A stretch of 63,287 nucleotides of DNA from Silicimonas sp. (GTDB lineage: Bacteria > Pseudomonadota > Alphaproteobacteria > Rhodobacterales > Rhodobacteraceae): assembly GCA_013002465.1 (NCBI GenBank), contig JABDJO010000129.1:1-63287 (forward strand). Reading direction: 5' to 3'. The notes beneath the pieces were generated by a model, which saw only the letters and a program-made list of their open reading frames with translations, was not told the origin of the DNA and searched no databases. Shown piece after piece: positions 18,497 through 26,653 of the stretch. The number at the start of each line of letters is the position of its first letter. The first letter of the stretch is position 1. Both the position numbers and the translations under genes were made by a program.

Positions 18497-19606
18497 TTAA
18501 GCTCCTTCCGGCGGCGGTGGCGGCAGCACCGTGAACAACTGCGCCAATTCGTCCACGTCTTCGGCCCGCTTCCAGCCGTCCTGGCCCTGGGTCCAGACCC
18601 ATGTGTCGCGCTCAAGCTCGCCCTTGCCGGCCATCCGGCCAAGGTCGGCTTTGGAATAGGGGCCGCTGGATTCGCCGCCCTTGGCCAGGTGCCAGACGTG
18701 TTCGACAGGGGCCGGTGGAGGGGCAGGCGGCGCCGATGGCGCGCGACCCCAAGGCCCGGGCTGGCCACCCATCATGCCGCCCATCTGCATGCCCATTCCG
18801 GCGCCCATCCCCATCCCCATGGCCGAGCCTGCGGCACTTCCCGGCTGGGTCAGGCTTTCTCCGGCCTTGTAGCGGAAGTGTTCGTCAAGCGAACCCGTCA
18901 ACCCGCGTGAGGTGCGTTCGTCCAGTGCCTTTTCGACGGCGGGCGGTAGCGAGATGTTTTCAATATAGAGTTCCGGCAAGGTCAGGCCGTAGGCGGCAAT
19001 GGTTTCCGAAATGCGTGTTGCCACCAGTTTGCCCAGATCGCCGGTATTGGCGGCCATGTCCAGAACCGGGATCCCCGAATTGGCGATCACGCGGGAAAAC
19101 TCCTGCACGATGATGTTGCGGATCTGATAGCTGATCTCGTCCATGGTGAATTCGCCGTCGGTGCCGACGACCTCGATTAGAAAGCGCCCGGGGTCGGTGA
19201 CTTTGACGGTATAGGTGCCATAGGCGCGAATGCGGGTCGGCCCGAATTCTGGATCGCGCAGCATGATCGGGTTCTTAGTGCCCCACTTCAAATCGGTGAA
19301 GCGGCGGGTCGAGACATAATAGATCTCGGACTTGAACGGCGATTTGAAGCCGTGATCCCAGTGTTGCAACGTGGTCAGGATAGGCATGTTGTTGGTTTCA
19401 AGCATATAAAGTCCGGGCATGAAGGTGTCGGCCAACTGCCCTTCATGGACAAACACCGCCGCCTGACCTTCGCGCACCGTCAGCTTGGCGCCATACTTGA
19501 TTTCGTGGTCTTCGCGTTCGAACCGCCAGACCATGGTGTCGCGGGTGTCATCGGTCCAGTGGATGACGTCGATAAACTCGCCCGTCAGAAAATCCAGAAT
19601 GCCCAT
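18497..19606 (-). CDS. SPFH (band 7) protein with Met-rich linker and C-terminal GYF_2 domain (YdjI-like)
   Basis: 369 residues. SPFH domain about 10-250 (KLTVREGQAAVFVHEG, PGLYMLETNN), of the kind often annotated 'virion core protein' or YdjI. The linker 263-279 is strikingly Met/Gly-rich (eight Met), then Pro/Ala-rich. Residues 303-357 form a GYF_2/DUF4339-type domain (HVWHLAKGGESSGPYSKADL...WVWTQGQDGWKRAEDV) expected to bind proline-rich partners or act as scaffold. SPFH proteins oligomerise on membranes as flotillin-like platforms; there is no obvious transmembrane helix here. Central gene of the operon. Confidence 0.85.
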   Translation of the reverse strand: MGILDFLTGEFIDVIHWTDDTRDTMVWRFEREDHEIKYGAKLTVREGQAAVFVHEGQLADTFMPGLYMLETNNMPILTTLQHWDHGFKSPFKSEIYYVSTRRFTDLKWGTKNPIMLRDPEFGPTRIRAYGTYTVKVTDPGRFLIEVVGTDGEFTMDEISYQIRNIIVQEFSRVIANSGIPVLDMAANTGDLGKLVATRISETIAAYGLTLPELYIENISLPPAVEKALDERTSRGLTGSLDEHFRYKAGESLTQPGSAAGSAMGMGMGAGMGMQMGGMMGGQPGPWGRAPSAPPAPPPAPVEHVWHLAKGGESSGPYSKADLGRMAGKGELERDTWVWTQGQDGWKRAEDVDELAQLFTVLPPPPPEGA

Positions 19607-19681
19607 GTTGGTACTCCCTCTCTCGGTAACCCTATTTGTGTTTTCTCAAGGTGTCTTGAGATGCGTTTCTACGCCCTTCGG

Positions 19682-20623
19682 TCATGTTGCGTTTCCCGTC
19701 AGCGTTTCGGCCAGATCGCGAACGATTGGTGCGGCGGTGTCGGCGTCCATGCCGGGCTTCAGTCTCAGGTCATAGAGCATGCGCAGCATCAGTTCGTCCA
19801 TGGCGGTCAGTCGGCCGAACTCGTCGTCGTCGTTGAAGATCGAAGGCCGGGCCGTGGGGCTGTCGTTGGCAAGGCCAAGGCCCTGCGAAATCTCCTCATG
19901 GATGCAGGACAGACGCAGCAAGGGAGGCAGTTCGGCGCGAATAATGGCGACGGCGCGGGTCAGGACGCCGTTGTTCACCGGGTCCGAAGCAACGACGACG
20001 CAATAGGTCGAACGGTCAAGGTTCTGGATCAGGTCGATCTCGCGCTTGCGGATGCCGGGGATCAGCCGTTGCAGCAACGGTCCCGCGACCCGGCGTTCGG
20101 CTTCGGTCAGGACAAGAACCTGGAAGTTTCCGCCGCGCTGAACAATGCTGACGGGGTGGCGTGTGATCTTGCCCAACCTGTCGGCAAAGCGGCGGATAGC
20201 GGCACCATCGTCGGCACGCTGGCGGTCGGACACTGCCGAGCCGAAGATGGCCTCGATCCGTACCGGGTCTTCCCACCGGTGCAGGATGCTTTCCGCCTCG
20301 CGCCGCACCAGTGCAGGGCCGACATCTGTGAACTCGCGCGCGAATGCGGTCGCCCGAAACGTCTTGGCCAGGCGTTCGGCATCAAAGGGCACATCGGGGC
20401 CACCGCCGTCTGCGCGCAGCAACCCCCTTGTGCGGTGACCGCGCTCGACGTTTGCATAGTATGACACCAGTTCCAGGCTCTCGGGCGGAAACCCGTCATC
20501 GGGTGCCTCGACACTCGGGCGGACAGGCGGCGCCGCAGAACCAGCCTGGAATATATCCAACTGGTCGCAGGCCGAAACAAACACCGCCATCGCCCCCAGT
20601 GCCAGAATGCGGATCGCGCGCAT
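19682..20623 (-). CDS. Lipoprotein with DUF2927-type putative metallopeptidase domain
   Basis: 313 residues. Start at 20623 after GAGG; signal peptide with lipobox VSAC. The C-terminal half carries CIHEEISQGLGLAND, a His-Glu-containing motif characteristic of DUF2927 and resembling zinc-metallopeptidase helices; activity has not been shown to my knowledge. RWEDPVRI near the middle is a further family block. Lies eight bases after the TelA-like gene, in the same operon. Likely acts on the periplasmic side of the envelope (inference). Confidence 0.75.
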   Translation of the reverse strand: MRAIRILALGAMAVFVSACDQLDIFQAGSAAPPVRPSVEAPDDGFPPESLELVSYYANVERGHRTRGLLRADGGGPDVPFDAERLAKTFRATAFAREFTDVGPALVRREAESILHRWEDPVRIEAIFGSAVSDRQRADDGAAIRRFADRLGKITRHPVSIVQRGGNFQVLVLTEAERRVAGPLLQRLIPGIRKREIDLIQNLDRSTYCVVVASDPVNNGVLTRAVAIIRAELPPLLRLSCIHEEISQGLGLANDSPTARPSIFNDDDEFGRLTAMDELMLRMLYDLRLKPGMDADTAAPIVRDLAETLTGNAT

Positions 20624-20630
20624 GTCTACC

Positions 20631-21827
20631 TCAGGCGGGGACGCTTTCCCCGGCATTGGACCCGGTGCCGTCCTTGCGAGCGGATGCAGAGGCAAGTGTC
20701 GATTTCAGTTCGGCCTCCATCTTTTGCAACTCCTCTTCGGCGGCGGCACGCTTGGCCTTGCCCTCGTCGGCGATTTGCAGACTTTCCTCGATTGTTGCGA
20801 TCAGGTCGGCATTGGCTTTTTTCACGGCCTCGATATCAAAGACACCGCGTTCCATTTCCTCGCGGATCTTCTTGTTGGCCTCGCGCAGGTTTTCGGCGTT
20901 CTTGGTCAGAAGCTCATTCGTAAGATCGTTGGCCTCGCGCACCGCATCGGCGGCTTCGCTTGAGCGCTGGATCGTGACCGCCTGGGCCAGTTGGGTTTCC
21001 CAAAGCGGCACGGTGTTGACAAGGGTCGAGTTGATCTTGGTCACCAGCGACTTGTCGTTTTCCTGAACCAACCGGATCGAGGGCAGCGACTGCATCGTCA
21101 CCTGGCGCGTCAGTTTCAGATCATGCACCCGGCGTTCCAGATCGTCGCGCGCGGCGCGCAAATCGCGAAGCTCCTGAGCCTTCATCACGCCCTGCTCTTC
21201 GGCGGCCGCCTGAACTTCGGCCTCTTTTGCCGGGATGTCGGTCGCATCCAGGCGTTTGATCTTTTCCTCACCTGCGGCAATATAAAGCGCGAGTTCGTCA
21301 TAGAACGCGAGGGTTTTGTCATAAAGCTGGTCAAGCGACTTGATGTCCTTCAACAGCTTGTGCTCGTGGCCCTCAAGATTGGCGGTGACCCGGTCGATCT
21401 GCCCCTGAACCTCTTCGAAACGCGCCAGGAAATTGTGGACCGGTGCGGCGCGGCCCAGAAGCCATTCCCACCATGACCGTTCGCGGCGGACGTCCAACTC
21501 GCTGACGGAAAAGCCACGGATCGTCGAGACGATCTGGCGCAAGCTGTCGCCGGCTGGACCCACGTCCTTGTTCTTGACGTCCTGCAGCATGGCCTGGCTG
21601 ATTTCCTGCAATTCGACCTGGGCCGAGGAACCGAAGGACACGATGGAATTCGTGTCGGTCATGTCAATCTCGCCGATCCGCTTTTCGATCGCCGCCGAAG
21701 TGCCTTCGTCGGCGGCGTCGTAGGTGACGACGTCTTCGGCCGGTATCGGCACCGGAAGCTGGAACTCAGCGACTTCCTTGACCATTGCTTCGGCCTCTTT
21801 TGCCTTTTGAAAAATTTCGTTTTCCAT
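20631..21827 (-). CDS. TelA-family toxic anion resistance protein
   Basis: 398 residues, mostly long helices and coiled coil. Start at 21827 behind a strong AAGGAGGG site. The family blocks GPAGDSLRQIVSTIRGF, SWWEWLLGRAAPVHNFLARFEEVQGQID and VTMQSLPSIRLVQENDKSLVTKI identify TelA/KlaA (tellurite resistance). The biochemical role of TelA is not established; it often accompanies XpaC-like proteins. It lies between xpaC-like and DUF2927 genes. Cytoplasmic, no signal peptide. Confidence 0.9.
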   Translation of the reverse strand: MENEIFQKAKEAEAMVKEVAEFQLPVPIPAEDVVTYDAADEGTSAAIEKRIGEIDMTDTNSIVSFGSSAQVELQEISQAMLQDVKNKDVGPAGDSLRQIVSTIRGFSVSELDVRRERSWWEWLLGRAAPVHNFLARFEEVQGQIDRVTANLEGHEHKLLKDIKSLDQLYDKTLAFYDELALYIAAGEEKIKRLDATDIPAKEAEVQAAAEEQGVMKAQELRDLRAARDDLERRVHDLKLTRQVTMQSLPSIRLVQENDKSLVTKINSTLVNTVPLWETQLAQAVTIQRSSEAADAVREANDLTNELLTKNAENLREANKKIREEMERGVFDIEAVKKANADLIATIEESLQIADEGKAKRAAAEEELQKMEAELKSTLASASARKDGTGSNAGESVPA

Positions 21828-21846
21828 GGGGGTCCCTCCTTGGTGT

Positions 21847-22722
21847 TCAAATGTCACTGCGTATGCCTTCGCGTTGCAGGCGCTCGCGCAGAACCTCGAT
21901 TTCCACGTCAAGCATCGACTTATCGTTTTTCAAGAGCTTTTCGGTCTTCTGAGTGAATGACGTTTCCAGATCGTCCAGAAGCGTTTCATAGTCGCGCCGG
22001 GCGTCTTCGTTTTTCGAGCGGGCGTAAAGGTCGGCAAATTGCACTGTCGCGTCGCGCGCGCCCAGAAGATAGACGCCCAGGTACCGGCGTGCGGATGTCA
22101 GATCGCTTGGGTCTTCCTCGACAACTCGAAACATGGAGCGTGCGGTGTCGGCAAAAGTTGCAACGCGGCGGTCCAGGGCGGGCACTTCGGCCCGGCGAAT
22201 AGCGTCCTTCATGGCCGCAAGGTGGCGTTCGGCTTCGTCCACCGCGCGTGCCACCCGGTCGGTCTGGTATTCGTTCATGCCTTCGGTGCCCTTGTCCTTC
22301 ATCGGATCCGGTCCGAAGGCAATGAAATGCAAAACCGCGCCAAGGATGAAAAACAAAACGGGGTTCAAGAGGCCAAAGGTTGCAGTGTCGAGCCCGGCCA
22401 AGGCCAGGCCAAGGCCGGTAAGGACGCTGCCGAAAAGCTTTCGTGGGATTGCTGGGCGCCGGGCAACTCGGCGGGCCTCAAAGGCGTCCTCGGCCCTCAG
22501 ACCTTCGCGCGTGAGCCAGGCGGCAAGCATCATCACCCCGAACGCGGCGAGTTTGACGAACATGCCAAGGGGCTCCATCTGGAATGCCACAAGCAACATC
22601 GCGACAGGAGCCACAAACAGGAAGTTGACGCGCGCACCGGCGCGGCTGCGCCGGATCGCACTGGGATCGCGCGGATGTTTCGCAGCCCCGGGGCTGTGCT
22701 TTCCACCATAAGGCTCGGCCAT
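21847..22722 (-). CDS. XpaC-like membrane protein (5-bromo-4-chloroindolyl phosphate hydrolysis family)
   Basis: 291 residues. Hydrophobic segments at about 33-72 and 98-135, followed by a cytoplasmic helical tail ending in coiled coil (TLLDDLETSFTQKTEKLLKND). The family takes its name from Bacillus XpaC and is regularly paired with TelA; the hydrolase name is historical. The start ATG at 22722 overlaps the stop of the upstream small gene (TGATG). It leaves 19 nt before the TelA-like start. Confidence 0.8.
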   Translation of the reverse strand: MAEPYGGKHSPGAAKHPRDPSAIRRSRAGARVNFLFVAPVAMLLVAFQMEPLGMFVKLAAFGVMMLAAWLTREGLRAEDAFEARRVARRPAIPRKLFGSVLTGLGLALAGLDTATFGLLNPVLFFILGAVLHFIAFGPDPMKDKGTEGMNEYQTDRVARAVDEAERHLAAMKDAIRRAEVPALDRRVATFADTARSMFRVVEEDPSDLTSARRYLGVYLLGARDATVQFADLYARSKNEDARRDYETLLDDLETSFTQKTEKLLKNDKSMLDVEIEVLRERLQREGIRSDI

Positions 22723-22919
22723 CACGACGCTCCGCTGACAGAGACGTACAAGATCAGACACAAGAGCAGAAAGAAGGCGGCCTTCTGCATCATTTCCCCC
22801 GTTGCCATTGTCGAGACACCGCCCTTGCTTTCGAGCGACCGCGCCACGCTTCTTGCCAGAAGCGCAATCAAGCTTGTGACAACGGCCACAACGATAATTG
22901 CAAGCGCCAGTCGCTGCAT
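22722..22919 (-). CDS. Small two-helix membrane peptide heading the TelA/SPFH operon
   Basis: 65 residues, start MQRLALAIIVVAVV at 22919 behind GGGAG. Two transmembrane helices (about 5-22 and 45-62) are separated by the polar loop RSLESKGGVSTMATGE. Its stop overlaps the start of the XpaC-like gene, strongly supporting that it is translated. I do not recognise the family. It may be a membrane partner of the XpaC-like protein. Confidence 0.7.
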   Translation of the reverse strand: MQRLALAIIVVAVVTSLIALLARSVARSLESKGGVSTMATGEMMQKAAFFLLLCLILYVSVSGAS

Positions 22920-23078
22920 GAATGCGGCTCCCTGTTCTTGGTGTCCTACATAGGTTATCGGGGCGGGCCTTGCTATAGAAAGTCCGGCGAAATTGGCAAG
23001 ACCTGACGTCGCACTGTGCGGCTTATTGACGTGATTTCGCCGAGGCATGGTGCCGAATAATTAAGATAAAACAGAAAG

Positions 23079-23882
23079 TTACGAGCGCGTCTTGCGATCC
23101 GGTTTGCGGCTGCGCGCCACGCGATGACGCTTTGGCGGAATTTTTCCCCCTTCCGGGTGTTCCAGCCCCAACTGGTCGCGAAGGACGCGGGCGCGGACTT
23201 CTTCCACCGCCCCAGGCTTTAGATCGCCAAGCTGAAAGGGGCCATAGCTAACGCGGATCAGCCGGTTCACCGGCAGTGCAACGGCTTCCATGGCGCGGCG
23301 GATTTCGCGGTTCTTGCCTTCGCGAAGTGCGACCGTAATCCAGGCGTTTTTGCCTTGCTGGCGGTCGAGGGTCACGGTCATGGGGAGGAAGGTTTCGCCG
23401 TCAATCGTCAGGCCCTTTCGCAGCGGGGCGAAAGTGTCATCGGTCGGTTCGCCGTGAACCCGCACGCGGTATCGGCGCAGCCATCCGGTCGAGGGCAATT
23501 CCAGCTTTCGCTTGATACCGCCATCGTTGGTCAACAACAAAAGGCCTTCGGAGTTGATGTCGAGGCGGCCCACGGAGACGACGCGAGGCAGGGTATCGGG
23601 CAAAGCGTCAAAGACGGTCTTGCGGTTTTTTTCATCCCGGGCAGTCGTCACAAGGCCGGCCGGTTTGTGATAAAGCCAGAGCCGGGGCGGTTCAATTTCA
23701 CCGATGTCCTTGCCGTCAACCGCGATCTTGTCGGTGTCGGTGACATTAAGAGCGGGGCTGTCAATCACCTTGCCGTTGACCGAAACACGCCCGGCCACGA
23801 TCATCCGTTCGGCTTCGCGGCGCGAGGCCACGCCGTGGCGGGCAAGTGTTTTCGCAATGCGGTCGCCGGGATGCTGGGTCAT
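23079..23882 (-). CDS. RsuA/RluB-family 16S/23S pseudouridine synthase
   Basis: 267 residues. N-terminal S4 RNA-binding domain ([22 protein letters not shown]), then the pseudouridine synthase core with catalytic Asp in [18 protein letters not shown] and the GKNREIRR motif. A basic tail ([17 protein letters not shown]) follows. The start [11 protein letters not shown] at 23882 fits the S4 domain; the open frame upstream runs into a dispersed repeat and is not coding. The size suggests RluB (23S U2605), but RluE/RsuA cannot be excluded. Confidence 0.88.
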   Translation of the reverse strand: MTQHPGDRIAKTLARHGVASRREAERMIVAGRVSVNGKVIDSPALNVTDTDKIAVDGKDIGEIEPPRLWLYHKPAGLVTTARDEKNRKTVFDALPDTLPRVVSVGRLDINSEGLLLLTNDGGIKRKLELPSTGWLRRYRVRVHGEPTDDTFAPLRKGLTIDGETFLPMTVTLDRQQGKNAWITVALREGKNREIRRAMEAVALPVNRLIRVSYGPFQLGDLKPGAVEEVRARVLRDQLGLEHPEGGKIPPKRHRVARSRKPDRKTRS

Positions 23883-23946
23883 GCGGTGCCATAGCGTGGA
23901 CGGGCGGCAAGGGAAAGGGTTTGCGCCTTGGCTGCGCCGAGTCGCG

Positions 23947-23980
23947 GCCTCCGGCGGGCATATTTTCCGCAAGATGAAAG
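23947..23980 (+). repeat. Dispersed 34-bp intergenic repeat, copy B
   Basis: GCCTCCGGCGGGCATATTTT followed by CCGCAAGATGAAAG. It differs from copy A (10998-11031, minus strand) at two of 34 positions. It lies between the divergent pseudouridine synthase and tadA genes. Confidence 0.7.
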
Positions 23981-24028
23981 AGCGGGTCTTTTGCTTGATT
24001 GAAGGGTGGCTGCGGGGCATGAGGGGGT

Positions 24029-24481
24029 ATGCAATTCAAGTCTCATATGGATCGGGCGATGGCGATGGCGCGGGCGGCGGCCGAGCGCGGCGAGGTTCCG
24101 GTCGGTGCGGTTCTGGTCGGCCCGGATGGCAGGGTTCTGTTCGAGGCGGGAAACCGGACGCGCGAAATGGCTGATCCCACGGCCCACGCCGAGATGTTGG
24201 TCATTCGTGAAGGTGCCGCCACTTTGGGAAGCGAGCGGCTTTCGGGCTGTGATCTTTACGTGACGCTGGAGCCCTGTCCCATGTGCGCGGCTGCGATCTC
24301 GGCGGCAAGGATCGCGCGCCTCTATTACGGGGCAGCCGATCCGAAATCCGGCGGCGTTGCCCATGGGGCGCGGGTGTTCAGCCACCCCCAGTCTCATCAT
24401 GTGCCCGAGGTTTATGACGGGATCGGCGAAGACGAGGCGTCGGCGCTTTTGCGGAAATTTTTCGCCGACCGCCGGGATTAA
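24029..24481 (+). CDS. tadA: tRNA-specific adenosine deaminase
   Basis: 150 residues. Deaminates A34 to inosine in the anticodon of tRNA-Arg(ACG). The zinc site is complete: HAE (proton shuttle Glu) and [36 protein letters not shown] is the usual N-terminus. The stop overlaps the converging MBL-fold gene by four bases. Confidence 0.95.
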   Translation: MQFKSHMDRAMAMARAAAERGEVPVGAVLVGPDGRVLFEAGNRTREMADPTAHAEMLVIREGAATLGSERLSGCDLYVTLEPCPMCAAAISAARIARLYYGAADPKSGGVAHGARVFSHPQSHHVPEVYDGIGEDEASALLRKFFADRRD

Positions 24482-25170
24482 AGCTCTATCGTCTCCATCA
24501 CCTCGGGCGTTTTGACATCTACCCCCGGCAAACCGGCGATCAGATCATCGGCGGATTGTTCCAGGATCGGGAAGGTCTTGTAGTGGGCCGGGATGACGAC
24601 CTTGAAGTTGAAAAACTTCTTCGCCGCCCAGGCCGTGGCCTTCATGTCCATCGTGAAATGCCCGCCTGCGGACAGAATGCCGATGTCGGGGGCGTAGTAT
24701 TCGCCGATCCAGCCCATGTCCGCCATGATGTCGGTGTCGCCCGAGAAATAGAGCGTGTGGCCTTCGCCCCGGACAATGAACCCGGCTTCCGCGCCGGCGT
24801 ATTGAGGCCCGGACTCCGAGGCCATTGACGAGGAATGCACCGCCGCCACCATCGAGACGGCCACGTCACCCAGCATGACCGTGCCGCCCTTGTTGAATCC
24901 TATGGTTGTCGCACCTTCGGTTGCCTCCCAATGGCTCATCAAATCGTAGATGCCCACCAGTGGCGCACCGGTTTCACGTGTGAGGGCAAGGGCGTCGCTT
25001 GCATGATCGCCGTGGCCGTGAGTGATCAGGATGTGGGTCGCACCAGCGATGGCATCGTCGCGTGAACCTTCGGGGAACACAGGGTTGCCGGTAAACCAGG
25101 GGTCGATCAAAAGCATCTGATCTTCGATGTCGAGCCGGAAGCTGCCGTGTCCGAGCCATGTAAGTTTCAT
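24478..25170 (-). CDS. Metal-dependent hydrolase of the UPF0173 metallo-beta-lactamase fold
   Basis: 230 residues. The MBL motif is ITHGHGDHASDAL; further ligands are in VHSSSM and FSGDTDIMADM. N-terminal KLTWLGHGSFRLD is typical of UPF0173. Start at 25170 behind AGGAGG. Substrate unknown for this family. Converges on tadA. Confidence 0.9.
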   Translation of the reverse strand: MKLTWLGHGSFRLDIEDQMLLIDPWFTGNPVFPEGSRDDAIAGATHILITHGHGDHASDALALTRETGAPLVGIYDLMSHWEATEGATTIGFNKGGTVMLGDVAVSMVAAVHSSSMASESGPQYAGAEAGFIVRGEGHTLYFSGDTDIMADMGWIGEYYAPDIGILSAGGHFTMDMKATAWAAKKFFNFKVVIPAHYKTFPILEQSADDLIAGLPGVDVKTPEVMETIEL

Positions 25171-25213
25171 TGAATCCTCCCTATGTTTTGGGGCGAACAT
25201 AACAGGTGTTGAT

Positions 25214-25864
25214 ATGGACTGGACAAGGGCTATCGACGGTTATTGCGAGCGGAGCGATCCGTCGTACTGGGCGGAACCCGTGAATGCGCTGACCAATTTC
25301 GCGTTCCTGATCGCGGCAGTCGTCATGTGGCGTCGTTGCAAGGATGCGCCGGAGGGGCGGGTGCTGGCGTACATTCTGGGTGCAATCGGGGCCGGGTCGT
25401 ATCTGTTCCACACCCACGCCACGGTCTGGGCTGCCATTTTGGACGTCTTGCCGATTCTGATATTCACCTTGGTCTACATCTATATGGCGAACCGCGATTT
25501 TCTTGGTTGGCCGGCCTGGGTGTCGGCGGTCGGCGCCCTTGCATATGTGCCCTATTCCGCCGTTCTTCAGCCGGTGTTCGAGGCTTTGCCGTTTTTTGCC
25601 ATCTCGGCCCAATACTGGCCTTTGCCCCTGTTGATTGCCGCCTATGGGATCATCCTTTGGCGTAGGGCGCCAACCACCGCGGTCTGGTTATGTGGAAATG
25701 CGGGGCTTTTGGGCCTGTCGCTGGTGGCCCGGTCGCTGGATCAGGGCCTTTGCACTGATTGGCCTTTGGGAACCCACTTTCTCTGGCATCTGTTGAATGC
25801 CCTGATGTTGGGCGCCATGATCGAGACCTGGCGACGGCACCCCCTTCAATCGTCGACAACCTGA
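25214..25864 (+). CDS. Ceramidase-like (CREST superfamily) membrane hydrolase
   Basis: 216 residues, about seven transmembrane helices. N-terminal DGYCERSDPSYWAEPVNALTN is the bacterial alkaline-ceramidase-like signature. Conserved polar residues sit in GSYLFHTHATVWAAILDVLPI (His, Asp) and GTHFLWHLLNA (His), matching the zinc-site pattern of the CREST superfamily of membrane metal-hydrolases. The natural substrate in bacteria is unclear. The 3' end overlaps the converging VOC gene by 19 bases. Confidence 0.8.
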   Translation: MDWTRAIDGYCERSDPSYWAEPVNALTNFAFLIAAVVMWRRCKDAPEGRVLAYILGAIGAGSYLFHTHATVWAAILDVLPILIFTLVYIYMANRDFLGWPAWVSAVGALAYVPYSAVLQPVFEALPFFAISAQYWPLPLLIAAYGIILWRRAPTTAVWLCGNAGLLGLSLVARSLDQGLCTDWPLGTHFLWHLLNALMLGAMIETWRRHPLQSSTT

Positions 25865-26256
25865 TGCACCTCGATGACATTGCCGTCGGGGTCATAGAAG
25901 AAAATCTGTCGCCAACCTGCCACAGCCGCATGACCCCAGTCGGAATAGGGGACGCCTTGGTCGTCGAGGTGTTTCTTGAAGGCGTCGAGGTCATCGGTGC
26001 GATACGCGATGTGCCCGCGCGCGACGGCGTTGACGATGTGCCCGGTCTTGAAACCCGCCAAGACATCGCGCTCGGCAATATGCGTCTGTATGACGCCATC
26101 GGTGAGGAATGATACGTCTCCGGCATAACCCTTGGTCTTTTCAAGGGTCGGCAGGCCCGAGGTCTCAGGGTGAAGGCCCAGAACCTCGCGGTAGAAGCCA
26201 TCCATCTCGGCCACCTTGTCGGTTGACAGGTTCACATGGTGCAGGGTGAGTTTCAT
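25846..26256 (-). CDS. VOC-family (glyoxalase/dioxygenase-like) protein
   Basis: 136 residues with the beta-alpha-beta-beta-beta repeat of the vicinal-oxygen-chelate fold. Metal-ligand positions are seen in [15 protein letters not shown] (His), GHIAYRT (His) and [15 protein letters not shown] (Glu). The specific reaction (glyoxalase, fosfomycin or ring-cleavage type) cannot be assigned. Confidence 0.8.
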   Translation of the reverse strand: MKLTLHHVNLSTDKVAEMDGFYREVLGLHPETSGLPTLEKTKGYAGDVSFLTDGVIQTHIAERDVLAGFKTGHIVNAVARGHIAYRTDDLDAFKKHLDDQGVPYSDWGHAAVAGWRQIFFYDPDGNVIEVHQVVDD

Positions 26257-26365
26257 GGGGCCTCCGTTTCATTGCAATCTGACGCAGGGGCGAGGGTGGA
26301 GCAAGGCTTGGCATCGCTCGCTGGTCGCGCTAAATGGCGCACTGACTTTGGAAAGCGAGACGCCC

Positions 26366-26653
26366 ATGTCCATCGACATCGAAACTGCCCGGCGGGTTGC
26401 GAAACTGGCCCGGATCAAGGTGGAAGACGACGATCTGCCTGCGCTGGCGGGCGAATTCAACGCCATCCTCGGATTTGTCGAACAGTTGAACGAGGTCGAC
26501 GTGGAGGGTGTCGAGCCGATGACCAGCGTCACGCCCATGCGGCTGAAACGGCGCGAGGATGTGGTGACGGAGGGCGATCAGGCAGACAAGGTGCTGGCGA
26601 ATGCGCCCGATGCGCGTGAAGGGTTCTTTGCGGTGCCGAAGGTGGTGGAATAA
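26366..26653 (+). CDS. gatC: Aspartyl/glutamyl-tRNA amidotransferase subunit C
   Basis: 95 residues. Small helical subunit that stabilises GatA within GatCAB, which converts Glu-tRNA(Gln) and Asp-tRNA(Asn) to the amides. Start [19 protein letters not shown] at 26366. Its stop overlaps the gatA start (TAATG). gatB is not adjacent. Confidence 0.95.
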   Translation: MSIDIETARRVAKLARIKVEDDDLPALAGEFNAILGFVEQLNEVDVEGVEPMTSVTPMRLKRREDVVTEGDQADKVLANAPDAREGFFAVPKVVE

